Source of the DNA: Anticarsia gemmatalis
Lineage: Eukaryota; Arthropoda; Insecta; Lepidoptera; Erebidae
Assembly: GCF_050436995.1 (NCBI RefSeq)
Contig: NC_134765.1
Span: forward strand, 11,187,501-11,251,500
Direction of reading: 5' to 3'
Length of the DNA: 64,000 bases
The translations under genes were made by a program, and so were the position numbers. Positions within the stretch are counted from its first letter, which is position 1, and the number at the start of each line of letters is the position of its first letter. The notes beneath the pieces are model-generated. The model was not told where the DNA came from and did not search any database. It saw nothing but the letters and a program-made list of their open reading frames with translations. Positions 1 to 13,129 of this stretch are shown here, piece by piece.

Positions 1-694
1 ATAATAACGAAAAGTCTATTCAATATCTTTTTGGGTATAACACCGCGCCTGCTATGAAATAAGTTTCCATCAAAGGTTTAAGAATCATTAATGTCAGCCT
101 TGTAATGAAGATAATCCAATATAATGTAGCCAACTGTTGCTATATACTGAACACGAAACGAAACTTTGAACTGCTACTGCAAAAAATTTTAACAGAAATA
201 ACAAACTTCCTACAGCAATTTGACTAACTCAAGAATCGAAACCGACACTCGATATTTGGAAATTTGAGAATCGAAATTGAGACATAGCAAATTTTAGACC
301 TACGACTGTAACTAATAACCTATTTCAGAATCTATCTACCTATAAAAACACAAAGAAAAGCAATCCTCTCTTCGAATATCGTACATATTCTAGTAAAACA
401 AATATCACTCACTATTTATATGTTGTTCAAAGAAACACTAATTCATTCTCTCAAAGAGAACTCGGGGACATGAGAATATACTTATGAATACATAAGTGTG
501 TTTACTACTAACGTACAAACATAATAATTGAAGGAAAATATTAGACGTACTTTCACAATATAATTGTGTTTGTAGAACTTGCTAGATGTATTTTTTTTTC
601 AGTGAAACTTACACGTGGAGAATGTTTAAGTGTTTTTTTATACTAGTATCATACATAATAATTACTTTTACACTTATCAACATAGTATCACTAA

Positions 695-805
695 CCAACG
701 GTTTCTGAGGTAAATTTAGTGGTAGCTTATCAATAGCGTTTAAGCTTATATAAAATGTCAGTTTCAATAGATAAACTACTGCCAAATGTGCCTCAGAAAG
801 AGGCA
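695..805. mobile_element. MITE of the 35.8-kb family, diverged
   Basis: Left part cggtttctgaggtaaattta, right part agataaactactgccaaatg and tgcctcagaaagag, separated by a loop with taagcttatataaaatg. The arms still pair imperfectly. Confidence 0.65.
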
Positions 806-969
806 CTATTTGGCGTACACATATAATTTGTATAACCGGGCACTAGAAGCGTAAACATATACTTTATAATCAGCATTTTAAAGTAGCCTTGCCTACTGTT
901 AGTTGACTTCTTGTCACCAACCGCTTGTTAATGACTAGGCAAATTTTCCTAGATCTGTTCTTCTTCTTA

Positions 970-1160
970 GTCTAGTTGCGAATAAACGATCTGTGGGATA
1001 AGCAACCGTTGGTGCGGTGACCGTATAGTGGTATTTGAGCTGGGCGTCTCCGTGCTTTGGAGGGCACGTAGCAAGTCGCTCCCGGTTGTTGTCTACTAAG
1101 ATAACAGTCGTTAAACCATGTCAAAGGCCTTTCTGACGGCTTGTGACTGTCTACGACGGG
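970..1160 (+). repeat. 5S-rRNA-derived SINE, copy 1
   Basis: Shares with copies at 27.3 and 49.5 kb the string from aaacgatctgtggg through agcaacc, then gtggt and the ggagggcacgt segment. Against an insect 5S gene, gttaagcaac (here gataagcaac), gcgcggt (ggtgcggt) and the gggtgacc region (here shortened) correspond to the internal control region. A small internal deletion has removed the ctcatcggtcgg part seen in the other copies. The 3' tail is decayed. Confidence 0.6.
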
Positions 1161-1397
1161 AATGAAGTGTCTACCAACGGATAGTGAGCTTTAAAAAGCG
1201 TTGAGGACGCTTATCTCATTGTCAAAACAAAGTATCGGATTCACTGACAAAATATTTTCGTAATAGCACTCCAAACTATGGACGAATTCAGAATTTTTTC
1301 ATACAAAATCTATCATTGACACAAAGACACTACAATACACTCAGTTCAAACACAACTTGTTCTAACTGAAAAATCAATGTTAGAAATAAAAAGAGAG

Positions 1398-1442
1398 TAG
1401 CCCCCACTTGGCAAGTTGTAGCACTTGGCGAGTGGGGGGGCG
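1398..1442. repeat. Hairpin with ACTTGGC repeats
   Basis: CCCCCACT and AGTGGGGG enclose cttggcaagttgtagcactt and ggcg. Related acttggc units recur at 1500-1530 and at 11710-11800. The two ORFs through it are shadows. Confidence 0.45.
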
Positions 1443-2184
1443 ACATCGACACAAAAGTGCTCTCGCTGGCGCACGACCAAGTTGCAGTGATACCAAGGCT
1501 TGGCGATACACTTGGTACACTTCGACACTCGCTGTATCACCATGCGTGTAGTGTACAGGGTGTTTGAACATTGAAATGTCCTGTTTTATGACGCATAAGG
1601 TTGTGTATGGTGTTTTATGAGAAGTTATATTTGGTTAGTTCTTTGGTGGTTTTTTATCTTTATGGGGCAATGGATCGATTTAATGTTTGTATGAAATAAA
1701 GAGTGTACAATGAAGATAGATTTTACGTAGTTTTAAGAAAACTTTCTATTTTATTTGTTCAAATAAGTATTAAAAACAATTATTACTAAAGTTATTTTAA
1801 GAGTCAATTCCATGGCTCAACAAGTCTCTAGTTTAATTTGTTTCTTTCAATGGTGAGTTATCAATTTATATTTTTTACTTATTATGGTCTATAATAAAAC
1901 TTACTACACTAGAAAGAGGGAAACAATGTCACAATAGTTGACAAAACAATGATAGTAGCGCGAATTTTGTTAAACATTAAAGTAGATACAACTTTTTCGG
2001 GCATACTGCCAAATCCATGCACAATCGACTTTCAAATTCTGTAAGAGACGTCCTTTTCCTAGTGCTATATTAACTATCGAAAATTCTAAACATATGTAAA
2101 AAACTATGTTTCTACAATTGTGTGTAAATAATAGAAGATTTTTGTTTTCCACATTAGACTCAACAAAATCTAAGCTTGATCCTA

Positions 2185-2335
2185 GTTACATAGATTCACA
2201 CCACTACTGTTATATCTGAATATGTGTTTAGAGGTGGCTAATAAAAGCTAAAAAGCAATAGTACTTTGCCCAACTCGGGAACCGAACCTGAAACCTCTCT
2301 TGACCGGCAGTCAAATACACTCAGAAACGCCACAA
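2185..2335 (-). repeat. tRNA-derived SINE relic
   Basis: The minus strand has a B-box-like caggttcggttcccgag followed by ttgggcaaagtact and an ageing body. A similar string (ggctcagttccctag, then tcggacaaagtcct) occurs at 16755-16845, which marks the same family. Confidence 0.5.
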
Positions 2336-5015
2336 AGGCAATGAAAACTTGTTTATTGTACATAATGTACTAAAAAGCACCTCCAATACATACATAAGTA
2401 ATTGTCAGCACACTAATAGCGCAAGCCTGCGTCGCTCGATGTTCGATAAGATCGTAAACGACTAAACTTGTACCATTACTGTCTAATGAGCGCCCGGCAC
2501 ATACGTCATTACGCTCCTGAACCACCCCCCACCACTGGTGATTAACGAGTGAATTAATTACGGGTTATCGTGGTTCAAACATTGATTTAGTTTTGTTTTT
2601 TCGGTTGATATCATGTTGAAAGAGGTTTATGGTGTCGGTAAAAAGTGTTTGTTGAAAAAAACCTTGCTTTCACGTGTATTTTATTGCGTGTAGATCTTTA
2701 ATAAAAATTAATTGTATTTAACGACAAACTATATTTAGCTTACTTATAATATTGTATGCTAGACACTTAGTTATTGAGCTTGAATGGTACAATTTATTTG
2801 GAAAAAAATACAAACTAACCGAAGCTGTGGGTACAATTTGTCACACATGAAGTGATCTCTCAATATTTTAGTCATAATATTACGATTTAATGCAAGATTG
2901 ACCCTGAAGAAACTCTCTTTTTTATTCAGAAGGTCTATTCAAATGCGTAGATATAATTTCAACAAAACAAAAAGGTTTGCAAAATCAAAGCACACGCTCC
3001 AATCTCTAATCGTTTTTTATCACTTCCAGTGAAAATTTGTACTTCTCTACTATGATCTTGAAACTTGTTATCAAACTCTCTGTAAATTTCATTATATAGA
3101 TAGTTATTGATTGTGTCTCGCCGTGGGCTTACGAGAGATTAGCGCGGCGTATCTATGAGTGCGTGTCGAGATACTGAGCCTCAGACTCACTGAGACTGTT
3201 ATAATCTGAGATATTAACTGCAGAGCCGTGTTCATAGACAGATTATGATATCGTATCTAGGTAATACGACTTAGTGCTCTGTATACGTCTGTTGAATACT
3301 ATGTCCCTTGAAGGTAGGTAAAGACAGTAGGCAAGTAGGTATGTTATGCGAGTTGCTACGATGCCTGTAAACTTGAAACTATCACTTATTTCAATGATAC
3401 AGGCATATAATTAATAAAATTAAGACAGACTATAATATAATTTTGAGTCATTCATTATGATACAAATAATATATGATTGGATGAATCTTACAGGATCGCC
3501 GGATGCAAGCATTACGCAACTGAACTTAAAGACATCATCGATATGATTTTTAATGTTCACTCTGAATTTAGGCAAAAGACACTTACGATACAAGTGATAT
3601 TTAGTTCGAATACACTCATCAATTAGCGCTCATGTTTCAAAATCTATCAGAACTGCTGTTTTTCCATCCTCAACTCTTTCTTATCAACCCCCACCCCCAC
3701 AAGTATGTAATAACTATGTGCTACAGTGTCAGTGCGAGTTATTCAGAGTAAGCAGAGTGCTTTGGTAGTATAATTTAATCTACTGCTTGTTCTGTTATGC
3801 ATGAGAGTTGTGTGCTGTGTTACTACGTGTAGATAATGTAATATTCGTCTCGCATAATAAATAGGAAAAAAACTAGTAAGTTCTAGAAAATTTTCAGCGA
3901 TAATGTACTGTTTGGTTTAGTCTCATAATATATTTAAATCTTAATCGATTTTATAATATAGTCGTGAACATAGAATACCTAATGATAGAAGAAGCAAATA
4001 ACAAGGAAGGAAAATCTAAGCTAAGTGAGGCACCTTCATCAATTGAAGTAAATAAACCATACCATGTGAAAATGCAAAAAAAAAACATTTTTCGATCATG
4101 ACGAGCAAAAAGTATTTTTGGAAGTTGTTTGTCTGTCCATCTAACTATTTGTTACGCTTCCATGGCTCAACTGATATTTATGAAAAGCATGAAGATAGAT
4201 GAAAACCCGAGATTAAAGAAGTCAACCAGTTTGTCTGTTTTCGAAGACCACTAGGTAACTGAAAAGAAAATGAAAGTTTGCTCAAAGCGCAAAGCCGCAC
4301 GGTTCAGCAAGACATTAGATAATTACTTCAGACATAATCTCCGGTCCTCACATTCCCACATTAATTTCACGTATCATCTGTCTCGAGAAGATCAAACGAC
4401 TAGTGTTGCCTCACGGCTTCTCCCGCGTGTATAAGCTTTGTTGTCATCGTAAGATCAACGTAATCACTGCTTTGTGACCTCACAGACAGACATACAACAT
4501 ATTAAGGTGTATTGTTATGTAGTTATGTACTAGTATGGTATTGTTTTGATAATACAATGTGTTTCCGCATGTATGTTTATTTGAATGGTTATGATTTATA
4601 TAGCTCATAAACAAACGGAAAACAAAGTTAATTGACCGTTTACCAAAATTGATATTACTGCACTTAGCGAATAATTCTGATACCCAAGTCTTTACCATAC
4701 AACATACTACTAATTCGAAACACTTCATTGCCGAATAGTCATTGAAAAACTTAATACTTAAATTTGATATGAAAATTGCAACATGTTTTATGAATTTTGC
4801 ACTGATTAAGAAAAAATACTTATGTCATCACTATTACACAAAACCCGGAAGAAGCCCAAAAACATTAAAAAGATCAAGCAATACACCTCTTGCCAAAAAA
4901 AAACTAACTTATTTTACCATCTTTATTGTTCAAAATACTTCAAAAATAGTGGAAAAAAGCTATGAAATTTCTTCTTAAGACTAGTATCACATGTGATAGT
5001 ACAAACGCGAGGTGG

Positions 5016-5059
5016 CCGCGGTGTATCGAGTACGCGTGAGTGGGATCGATACGCCGCGG
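5016..5059. repeat. GC-rich 14-bp inverted repeat
   Basis: CCGCGGTGTATCGA (5016-5029) and TCGATACGCCGCGG (5046-5059) pair with one mismatch, in a small GC-rich island. A 14-bp palindrome TATCACATGTGATA sits at 4985-4998. Confidence 0.5.
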
Positions 5060-5874
5060 GGTCGACGACCTGGCGCTACTCTTTGGGTCAATGTTAATGC
5101 ACTCCAGTGGAGTCCAGCGCCTCTTAGAACAACTTTACTTACAACTTACTGTTTGGGTGGACAAGTTGTGAGACTAAAAGCTTTGTGCTATGTTGTAAAT
5201 TGTTAGTGTTAGTTTTTGCTGTGCCATTGCTGCATTGGTATGAGTTCCAGAGATGGGATAAGAGATCATAATAATATGTTATATTTGATATTGATTATAA
5301 TTTAAATGTCCATTTAAAAATAAAAATAAATTAAGTTGTATAGCTGAATCAAGAGCCAAATGGTGGTAAATAAACTTTAACTTAATTACTGAAAACAATA
5401 TAACACGCGAGAGTAGAAAAAAAAGGATGCCCGCTATTCCTTCAGGACATCTGTGAAATTGCTAGTTTCAGGTCGACAGACGACAGTCTATTATGCGATG
5501 TATTATTTCTCTTAAATTAAATTTTAACAAGAATATTTAACTACATTTCAAGTCATTTTAAACTATTAATTGGCTTGTTTGAAATGTGTCTTCAAGGAAT
5601 TTGTCTACGTCCATCAATTTAAATAATAACAAAAAAGTGAATTCTTATTTATTTATAAACACAGGAATGTCTTATAATAATTAATGTGAGTAACAACAAA
5701 ACAATCGTGTGAGGAATGTCGCCGAGGAATCTGGCAACAGTTCAAGGTTACTACTTCATTCAATTAGATACGATTACTATGAAATATTGAAAGTAAAAAT
5801 AAACTTTCAGTTTTTGCTGTGAACTTTAAACGTCAATATTTGACTATTGCATGTGCAGTTTTGTGAAAATACGA

Positions 5875-5904
5875 GTCATATAACACGTATATTAGTTATA
5901 TGAC
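5875..5904. repeat. 10-bp inverted repeat
   Basis: GTCATATAAC and GTTATATGAC with a 10-nt loop. It may be a MITE scrap or chance in AT-rich DNA. Confidence 0.45.
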
Positions 5905-7747
5905 ATGTGTCTTTTTCCAAATTATACTTATCTAAAGAGTCGTGCTAAAATATTAACATCTTTGGTTAACTGTTGCACGAAGTTTACCCGGTTATAATCT
6001 TGTGTAAGAAAATCCCAAAATTATTTTTTGGGACATAATCTATCATCCCACTTAATGTTACCCAAATGATTAAATATTTTCGTCGAAAAATAGTATTAAA
6101 CAAAAACAAATGACCAGGACTATTTCTATTACCTAAATAAAACTATAGTTTGATAATTTCTTGACATAAGTGTTAAGCAGATTTTCGAAATGACAATATT
6201 ATTATGGATACATCTCACTTTAAATTATTCCTTCAAAACAATTATCTTCTAAATAAACATAAAATAACATTCATACAACATTTCTCTAGCAATAATACCC
6301 TACATTAACAAGGAAAAATATGAACAAACATAACTTGTTGAAAATACCATCAGACTAACATTCTTCACAATCCGTTTGAAGCACAGGATTACTACGACGT
6401 ATCCTTTGAGCATGAACATCGTTACAAACATACAAACATACATACAAACATGTAGAACGTATTAGACGTGGACAATACGCTTTCATGTTTTTAAATCTAT
6501 TTGAACAGAATGCTTGTGATCATAAAACTACTGGTTTATCATGTTTATATCGTACGTATCACGAGCGGGTAATATCAGGGAATGTGTAACCACTTTTATA
6601 AATTCTTTCACTTTAGTAACTATTTAAATATATTATGTTTTACTTATGACATGTTTGAATCACGGATAATCACATATTTTTTTTAGTTAGTAGTAATAAG
6701 CAAATAGCTGGCATAAAAAGCTAGCGACGAGTTCAGTTTTCTAAGAGAGCCCGTTTTATTGATAGTCACTATTAATTTTCTTATTAAAAAACAATGTTCC
6801 CAATTGTGCAAAAGTACGAATTAAACATTCGTTGAAGTAAAATCTTGTTTCATTTAGAGTTAATTTTTATCTGAAGTAAACTATATGTATCTGTATGTGT
6901 GTAATTTGTCAGTAAAAAGAACATCATACAACAAACTTGCACTTACCATTCTTATTAAGTGCAAAGTTAGTCTAATCGTATCACAATCTTTTGTCTCATA
7001 TCTGTGTAAAACGCGGAAAATATCTTACAAACTTTCAAACAGCACTTGTTTTCAAAGACCCTCAAATTTTCGATCACGAACCAATTTCAACTCTATTCCG
7101 CGTGTATTAAAGTTCAAAATACAAATGTATGTTTTTAAATTTGCAACATTATTGAATGAGAGAAAAGGAGATAAATATTAGGTGATATATTCTTAATTTA
7201 CGAGGGTCTAAATGTTGTGTGTGTTTAGATAACTATGTTTTAATGTAATTATTATTTCATAACCTCGTATCCTGTATGTTAAAATAATGCTGTCTTTGTA
7301 CTTGCAGTTTTCAGATAGGACAATTTAAAAATGCTAAGTCAGGCATCTGTCAATGTAAAATACGTATTTTCGTGAAAATTACAAGACTGGTTGCGACTAT
7401 TCCCAGCCCAATTAAGCAACAAGATAAACTCTCTAGTAGCTAATAGATAGTAATGAAACAAAAACGTGAAATTGTTGGTAGTCTGACTAAAGATTTACAT
7501 TGAATGAGTTAAAATGGAAGAAATTAAATGTGATAATTCTAGTCACAGAATGTGACAAAAACATTGTCCATCAAAACATTTAAATCTAAATATTGTTTGT
7601 ATATAAACTTTATAGCAATAAAGACAGTCTAGCGTACATGAAACACATCAAAAAGTAGCGAACACACATTTTTATCCTTCATTAATTCTCTTTGGGGCAC
7701 TATGTCAAAGCGAGTACATAATATATGTGCCTTATGTCATAACGCTG

Positions 7748-7755
7748 TGACGTCA
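7748..7755. promoter_or_regulatory. CRE palindrome
   Basis: TGACGTCA, followed 10 bp later by a partial copy of the 27-bp unit seen at 58.6 and 59.1 kb. Confidence 0.35.
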
Positions 7756-9540
7756 CAAGGAAGCTAAGTGCGAGTTGCCGTGACGTATTAGAACGTTTTT
7801 ATATATTTATTAGTTTGTAGGGAGAAGGGATTAGTGGGAATCAGGTTAATAGTTGATGTAAGATTAAGAATGTTTGGAGGGGAATTTTAAAAGGGTGTAC
7901 GTATGTTTGTTTTTAATTTGTAGTTAAGTAGTAGAGCTTTACTACTCAAGACATTCGTTTTAATTTTAAATATTTTAAGGCTTGACACTGTAGATAGTAT
8001 TGTAACATACAGACATAATATCACGTATTTAACTCGCTTATCATGTAAAATCATTCCTTGGGAGTAAGACTTAAAAGTAGGTCCAGCGACAGAAAGTAGA
8101 AAAAAAAAACATCTTTTGCTACTGCTCACTTTCACTTCCTATGCTTGCCATCGACTTTTGCCTTATCCACAATCACAATAAATTACTAGCAATTACCTAT
8201 TGTCTATAATCAAGCACTTTCCAATAAATACAACTCTCAATTACTTACAAACCCTACATTATCCAGTGAGTCTCAAATTACAAAAAGTATATCCCCAGCA
8301 AGAGAATTCTCTCTCCGTAGTGAGAGAACAATCTACACCAATGACTCTATTAAGACAGTTTCCAACCTAACTAGCTCTTGATTACAACTTTACAGTTTAA
8401 TATTGAAGTAAAGAACATTTTACAGAATTATAAGATAAGATTACATGAAAACTGATTATATAGAGCAAAAAGTAATCTTTTCTCTTGATTCTCCTATATA
8501 GAAATACTACTCTACCTGAAAATCGAATTAAAGTTAGTGTATTGAAAGCAAAATACGCTCCCAAGAAATGTGCATTTTTACACTAGCTGTTACCTACCGT
8601 TTCATCTTTCTTTCTTTTGCACATTGAAGAAAAAAATCACATCAATCCATCGCTCAATAATTTCAATGATATACAAACAAACCTACATTTATATTTGAAG
8701 TATCGATGTAGATTCCAGTTGAAACAGTTAGCAACAACTAGTCTAGCTATTAAAATATCAGCTCGGGTTGCGATTGTCTGGAAACCGCTTTGTTGAAAAT
8801 TTGATATTCCTCGAATTCTGTTAGACTAGATACGAACAATGTAGCCAAGGATTAAGATAAGAAAAAGGAGAAAGGTATTAAATTCAGCTGATAGTTATTT
8901 ATTATTAACCGACTTTGAAAAAGGAGTAGGTTCTTAATTCGTCTGTATTTTAACGACTTTAAACTAAACTCGTAATTATTATCTTAGAGTCTCATTATTG
9001 TGATTAAAACCACAAACTATAATAAAAACTGCATTTACTTTAACTACCAATCGTAAAAAGTTATATATCATTAATCCAACTCCCGCTCCATTGAGAAGAA
9101 CACTCGAATAGTTTCAATGAAACTAAAAACATCAAAAACAAACTAATTGGAGTAGTTTTATTAGCGCACGTAACGGCATCGAGCCATTCATTCGTTCAGT
9201 TCACTCGGTCCATTCATCAAAGAGAAACAAAACTATGACCGATACCACTTCCCGTTCATTCGTTCAATTTAGAAAAATGGCCAACTCGCCGCGTCCATAA
9301 ATGTATTAGCGCGAACATTCAATAGATAATAAATAAAAATCAAATTGTTTTCGACTGTTTCAGTGACACTTTTATTGCCTTTACTAATGCTCTACCAATT
9401 TTAATATTAGACTACGTTTGTACTAGGCTAATAGTTTGCTGCAAACTGTTCGTCAGCTAGATAAAAGATTCGTAATTCAAGTTAACATTTTTATAATCGG
9501 CCGCTTGGGTTAATAATCTGTGCCATCTACGGATTAAACA

Positions 9541-9585
9541 TGCCGATTCCTCATATACATTATGTACATATATGAGGAATCGGCA
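9541..9585. repeat. Perfect 17-bp inverted repeat
   Basis: TGCCGATTCCTCATATA (9541-9557) pairs with TATATGAGGAATCGGCA (9569-9585) around an 11-nt loop. It lies about 140 nt past the donor of the candidate first exon on the minus strand. No second copy was seen in the window. Confidence 0.7.
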
Positions 9586-9725
9586 GATACATAAGAGTAT
9601 TTTCTAACGGCTCACTAAAAATTCGTTTCAGCGAACTGGAAAATTGAGCTCCAGTTAAAAGGTCTTGATCAGAAGTCAAATATCACGTCTAATGTTCTAC
9701 CTACAATAAACTAGTTTATAAATAC

Positions 9726-10401
9726 CTGATTCAGGACTCTGTCCCAAGGAATGTAGATCCTGCTGCGAGCGACGACGCTGTCTATACTCCGCGCGATAGT
9801 CAGGCCACCTTCCATACTGAGCTGGGTTGTTCAAGTACTCCTGAGACGAGAACCTCGAGGCCCTGGGTGGAGAGAACCCCATCTGACTGTAGTAGTCGTG
9901 ACGGAAGACCACATCTGGATGGTTGATACCACCAGGAACTATCTGACTGCCAAAGTGGCTCCTGTGACCAAGGTACTCCGGCTTCATTGGAGCATCAGTC
10001 AGCTCATGACCATGGATAGATGTAGATCGCTGGGGACCGTAATCCCTCAGTCTGTTGGAGAAGTCCAAGCCCATTCGGTGGGGAGAATAGTCCAGGCCTC
10101 GAGGACCCATCTCGAAGTGACCATGAGGCCTGCTGCTGCTGCGGTAGAAGTGTGGAGAAAATGGGTTCTTACTGTCAAGATTCTGCCTCGTATACCCAGT
10201 CTCCACTTTGGGCTTCTCATCTTTGATCGGCTTTTCAGAAGCCTGAGGTTTATCTGTTCCATTCTGATGAGCTTCTTTCTTAGGAGTGTCTTGCGGACGC
10301 ATTTTCTGATGAGGTATGGACTCCGACATCTCCTGAGACGCTCGTCTGTTAAACTCCTGTATCTTCTCCGGCACAAAGCCCTGCTGTGGCGGCTGAGACA
10401 T
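9726..10401 (-). CDS. Candidate alternative first coding exon of the dystrophin-like gene
   Basis: From ATG at 10401 to donor CAG|GTATTT at 9726/9725 there are 225 codons plus one base. The peptide starts MSQPPQQGFVPEKIQEF and is hydrophilic and low-complexity. It has a K/E/P-rich part (about residues 30-75), then an S/R/H/P/Y-rich part containing RSSSRPHGH, and a basic RQRRRSQQD near the end. I see no folded domain. The ATG has a purine at -3, and an in-frame TAA lies at 10432-10434, so the frame cannot extend far upstream. The two AG dinucleotides before the ATG would give phase 0 or phase 2, which does not accept the phase-1 exon at 48416. The donor phase equals that of exon B, so both can feed one downstream exon. 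This fits an isoform-specific N-terminus. If the donor is not used, the frame ends 9 codons later at 9697. Protein identity is not recognised. Confidence 0.7.
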
Positions 10402-11680
10402 CTCCACAGGTATATAAACCAGTTCACTATATTATAAATACATCAAAACACTCACTAACACTGGGTGTCTACACAAAGTGTTATATAAAAATTCGTGAAT
10501 ACACAGTCTATATATGGAGTATATATCATATAAAGACGACACTTAAATTGGTGCTATTATATTTATAGGAAAACGTTCACAACCGAATACATAAGCTTAA
10601 ACATAAATATTATTAACACTTCAGTTTCACAACTTTGATTCACTGCAATATTTTGTACGGCGTGAGTGATCTCGTGTGATCAAATTAAACTTAAAGGATA
10701 ATTGAAAAAAAAAGGGAAATTACATAAGTAGAAAAATAATTCTTAATTATGCTTCCCCGTGGTTTTGATTATATCGTATATAGTTTCTAAGCGATAATGT
10801 ACAGTGCCTTTGAAATATTGTCGAACCTTATTTGTATTTACTACATACATAGCAATATAATGTTTTAATCCTAACTTTCTACATCTTACCTCGTCGTGTA
10901 AGCTCTCATTAATCATACAGTGTTTTGTCTTTTTCACTCATATTCAGTTTCAAAGTTAATTTAAATTTTTAAATCTACCGTAAGACGTGTTACATAATTA
11001 TAAAAACTGCATATAACACGTAATATTACCTCATTTACTATGATAATAAACATAATTATTTAACAACATCCTCGTTCAACGTTGTTGCTCACAATCCCGG
11101 TGATCCTCAATAGAAATAAAGAGGCTTTATCAACGCGTCTGTTTGTTACAAACACTCGTTTGACACAATTATTGCCGATTTGGATCATACTTTATATAAA
11201 CTCCATATTATTCAATTTAAAAAAGAACTTGGCTCTATTTTTACTAATAGAAATTTGAAATTATGATTTCTAAAACTTACTGAAGATGTGTAAACTGTGG
11301 TCTATATAAGTTCTACTTTTAAGAAGCAGTAATTTATAAGAAGCGTATCGAGCTTTCTAAAGGTTGTTTAACCTTTGCACTGTTGAATTTTCGCTTCACA
11401 AAATTATTCATTTTAGACTTTAAAATTCAAAAACTAACATTTTATCACCATATCCTCAAGTTATAAAACTGTGGAGTGACTATTGTATATCTCTTATATT
11501 TTATTTTTATTAAAACCTCTATTATAATTATCTATGAGCAAGTGCAACAGCCAAGTTACTCTTCATTCTATGCACATAACAATTCATCTTTAAAACGAAC
11601 AAAACATTCCCGCCTCGCGCGCCATATTTCATTCTTTTTTCGCTAAATAGGGTTGAACAATCAGTGCTCATTATCTTGTG

Positions 11681-11800
11681 AGAGCGCACGGCGGGCGCAC
11701 GGCGGTGGCGCGGCCAAGTTCGACCATTACTCGTAATTAGAGCCCTTGGCAACGCGGCAGGACTTGGCGATAACTTGCCAGTAACTTGGCCAAGTTGTAC
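11681..11800. other. CpG-rich island with TTGGC repeats upstream of the candidate first exon
   Basis: GC-rich DNA (gcacggcgggcgcacggcgg) lies beside a perfect 14-bp palindrome AACTTGGCCAAGTT (11783-11796) and further acttggc units. It lies 1.3 kb upstream of the ATG at 10401 on the minus strand, so it is a candidate promoter or enhancer for the short isoform. No TATA box is placed convincingly. Confidence 0.4.
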
Positions 11801-13107
11801 GTTACGTATTTACGTATCTCGCTCAAGTTTTGTGTTGTAATGTTTATTGCTGTTTTGAAGTTTATAGAAGGGATGATTTTTGAACTGTACTTGTAAGTAC
11901 TCTCGGTTTTGCTTATCATTTGTGTCCTTATATGTGAATTTTTAGTTGTGTTTATATGCTGCTAAATACTTGTTTGGCTAGCTAGTGTTTCATTAAGAAA
12001 AAGCTTTGACTAGTCAATTCAAGTAAAAGGTACATATTCTACTTCTGTTGTGAAAACCATTATTTTTTTGCTAATATACCTCGAAAATTAAGATGGTATG
12101 TCTCATAATCACGATAAACCTACTCAACCTAAAAGCCAATTAATTAGAGAGTAATTAGTCTACTTCATTAAAGATAAAGGAGCATTAATAGAACGTTACC
12201 TTTCAATTACTTACTAATAAATAATAATACCTTTCAAAATCATTGTAATACATTATCTACTTATTCTCGTACAACAAACCTAAAATTTTCATGCTACCTA
12301 ATTAAGTGTATTTAACACCAATTTCTATCGCTCATTTTAATTAGGCTTATTTTTCCTTGATTTCATAGCTACAGTTGGTTATATAGACTGTAAAATTGAA
12401 AGGATTTTGAGTACAAATAATTCATTTTAAAATTAACCATAATTCACCATCAATCATCAACTCGTAATGTCGGTTCTATACCAAAATATGTTCTTTAATC
12501 TGTGTTTCCGAGTTGATACCAGTCTATTAATACAGAACCACGTCTAAGGTATCAAGCTGAGCGTGAATCATAGAACAAATGTCTAAAACTGTGATGGATT
12601 TACTCAAAATACTTGAGACGTAATGGCGCCGCGCCAGACACGATACAATGTAAAGCACATTGTACAGGGAGGGATATAAATGTTAGTTTTACTCTAAAAC
12701 ATCTATTTTTATTAGGAGAACAGTCTTTTACATAAATGAATTGCATGTGTCATGATGACTTTATTTATAACTCTATTAGAAAATGATACAAATCATTAAT
12801 AACCAAGGGTTTTCAGATATAAATGTGCTATTCATTTTTGATATATTTGTAAGCAATAAAAGACAGCTTGCACTTTTTGTAACGCTTTAAAAATCAATAT
12901 AAAAACTTTGTATAATATTGAATTAAATAGTAAACTTGGCTGTATTTTTCAAGCAAAACCGCGCAAGAATTTAATCTAAAAGTTTCATTAGCAGCACGCA
13001 ACTGTCGACCACAGTGTATCGCGCAACTATCGTACAACTTTAAACGTTACGAAGTTGCCGCGGTTTCCACAATACGATACAGAGAGCAGCCGTGAATTAC
13101 AGGCAAG

Positions 13108-13129
13108 TGACGTCACAGTTATGACGTCA
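13108..13129. promoter_or_regulatory. Pair of CRE palindromes
   Basis: TGACGTCA at 13108-13115 and at 13122-13129, with centres 14 bp apart. It is the full CREB/ATF palindrome twice. Confidence 0.4.

Larger units (their letters stand above)
1..9725 (-). other. Intron (and isoform intron) below the candidate first exon
   Basis: No coding exon was recognised here on either strand. Short ORFs in this stretch are AT-rich chance frames or lie in repeats. Recognisable contents, annotated separately, are a MITE near 0.7 kb, a 5S-derived SINE near 1.0 kb, an ACTTGGC-rich hairpin near 1.4 kb, a tRNA-SINE relic near 2.2 kb, GC-rich hairpin DNA near 5.0 kb, palindromes near 5.9 and 9.55 kb, and a CRE at 7.75 kb. 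I see nothing else that I can name in 2.4-4.9, 5.1-5.8, 5.9-7.7 and 7.8-9.5 kb. Confidence 0.6.

Noticed and set aside
9697..9725. In-frame extension of the candidate first exon to a stop (GIYKLVYCR end)
   Set aside because: A CAG|GTATTT donor precedes it with the same phase as exon B, so splicing is preferred. It is kept only as a fallback.
9898..10437. 179-codon plus-strand frame and 126-codon second minus-strand frame
   Set aside because: Both are shadows of the 9726-10401 exon in other frames, with arginine- or leucine-rich filler.
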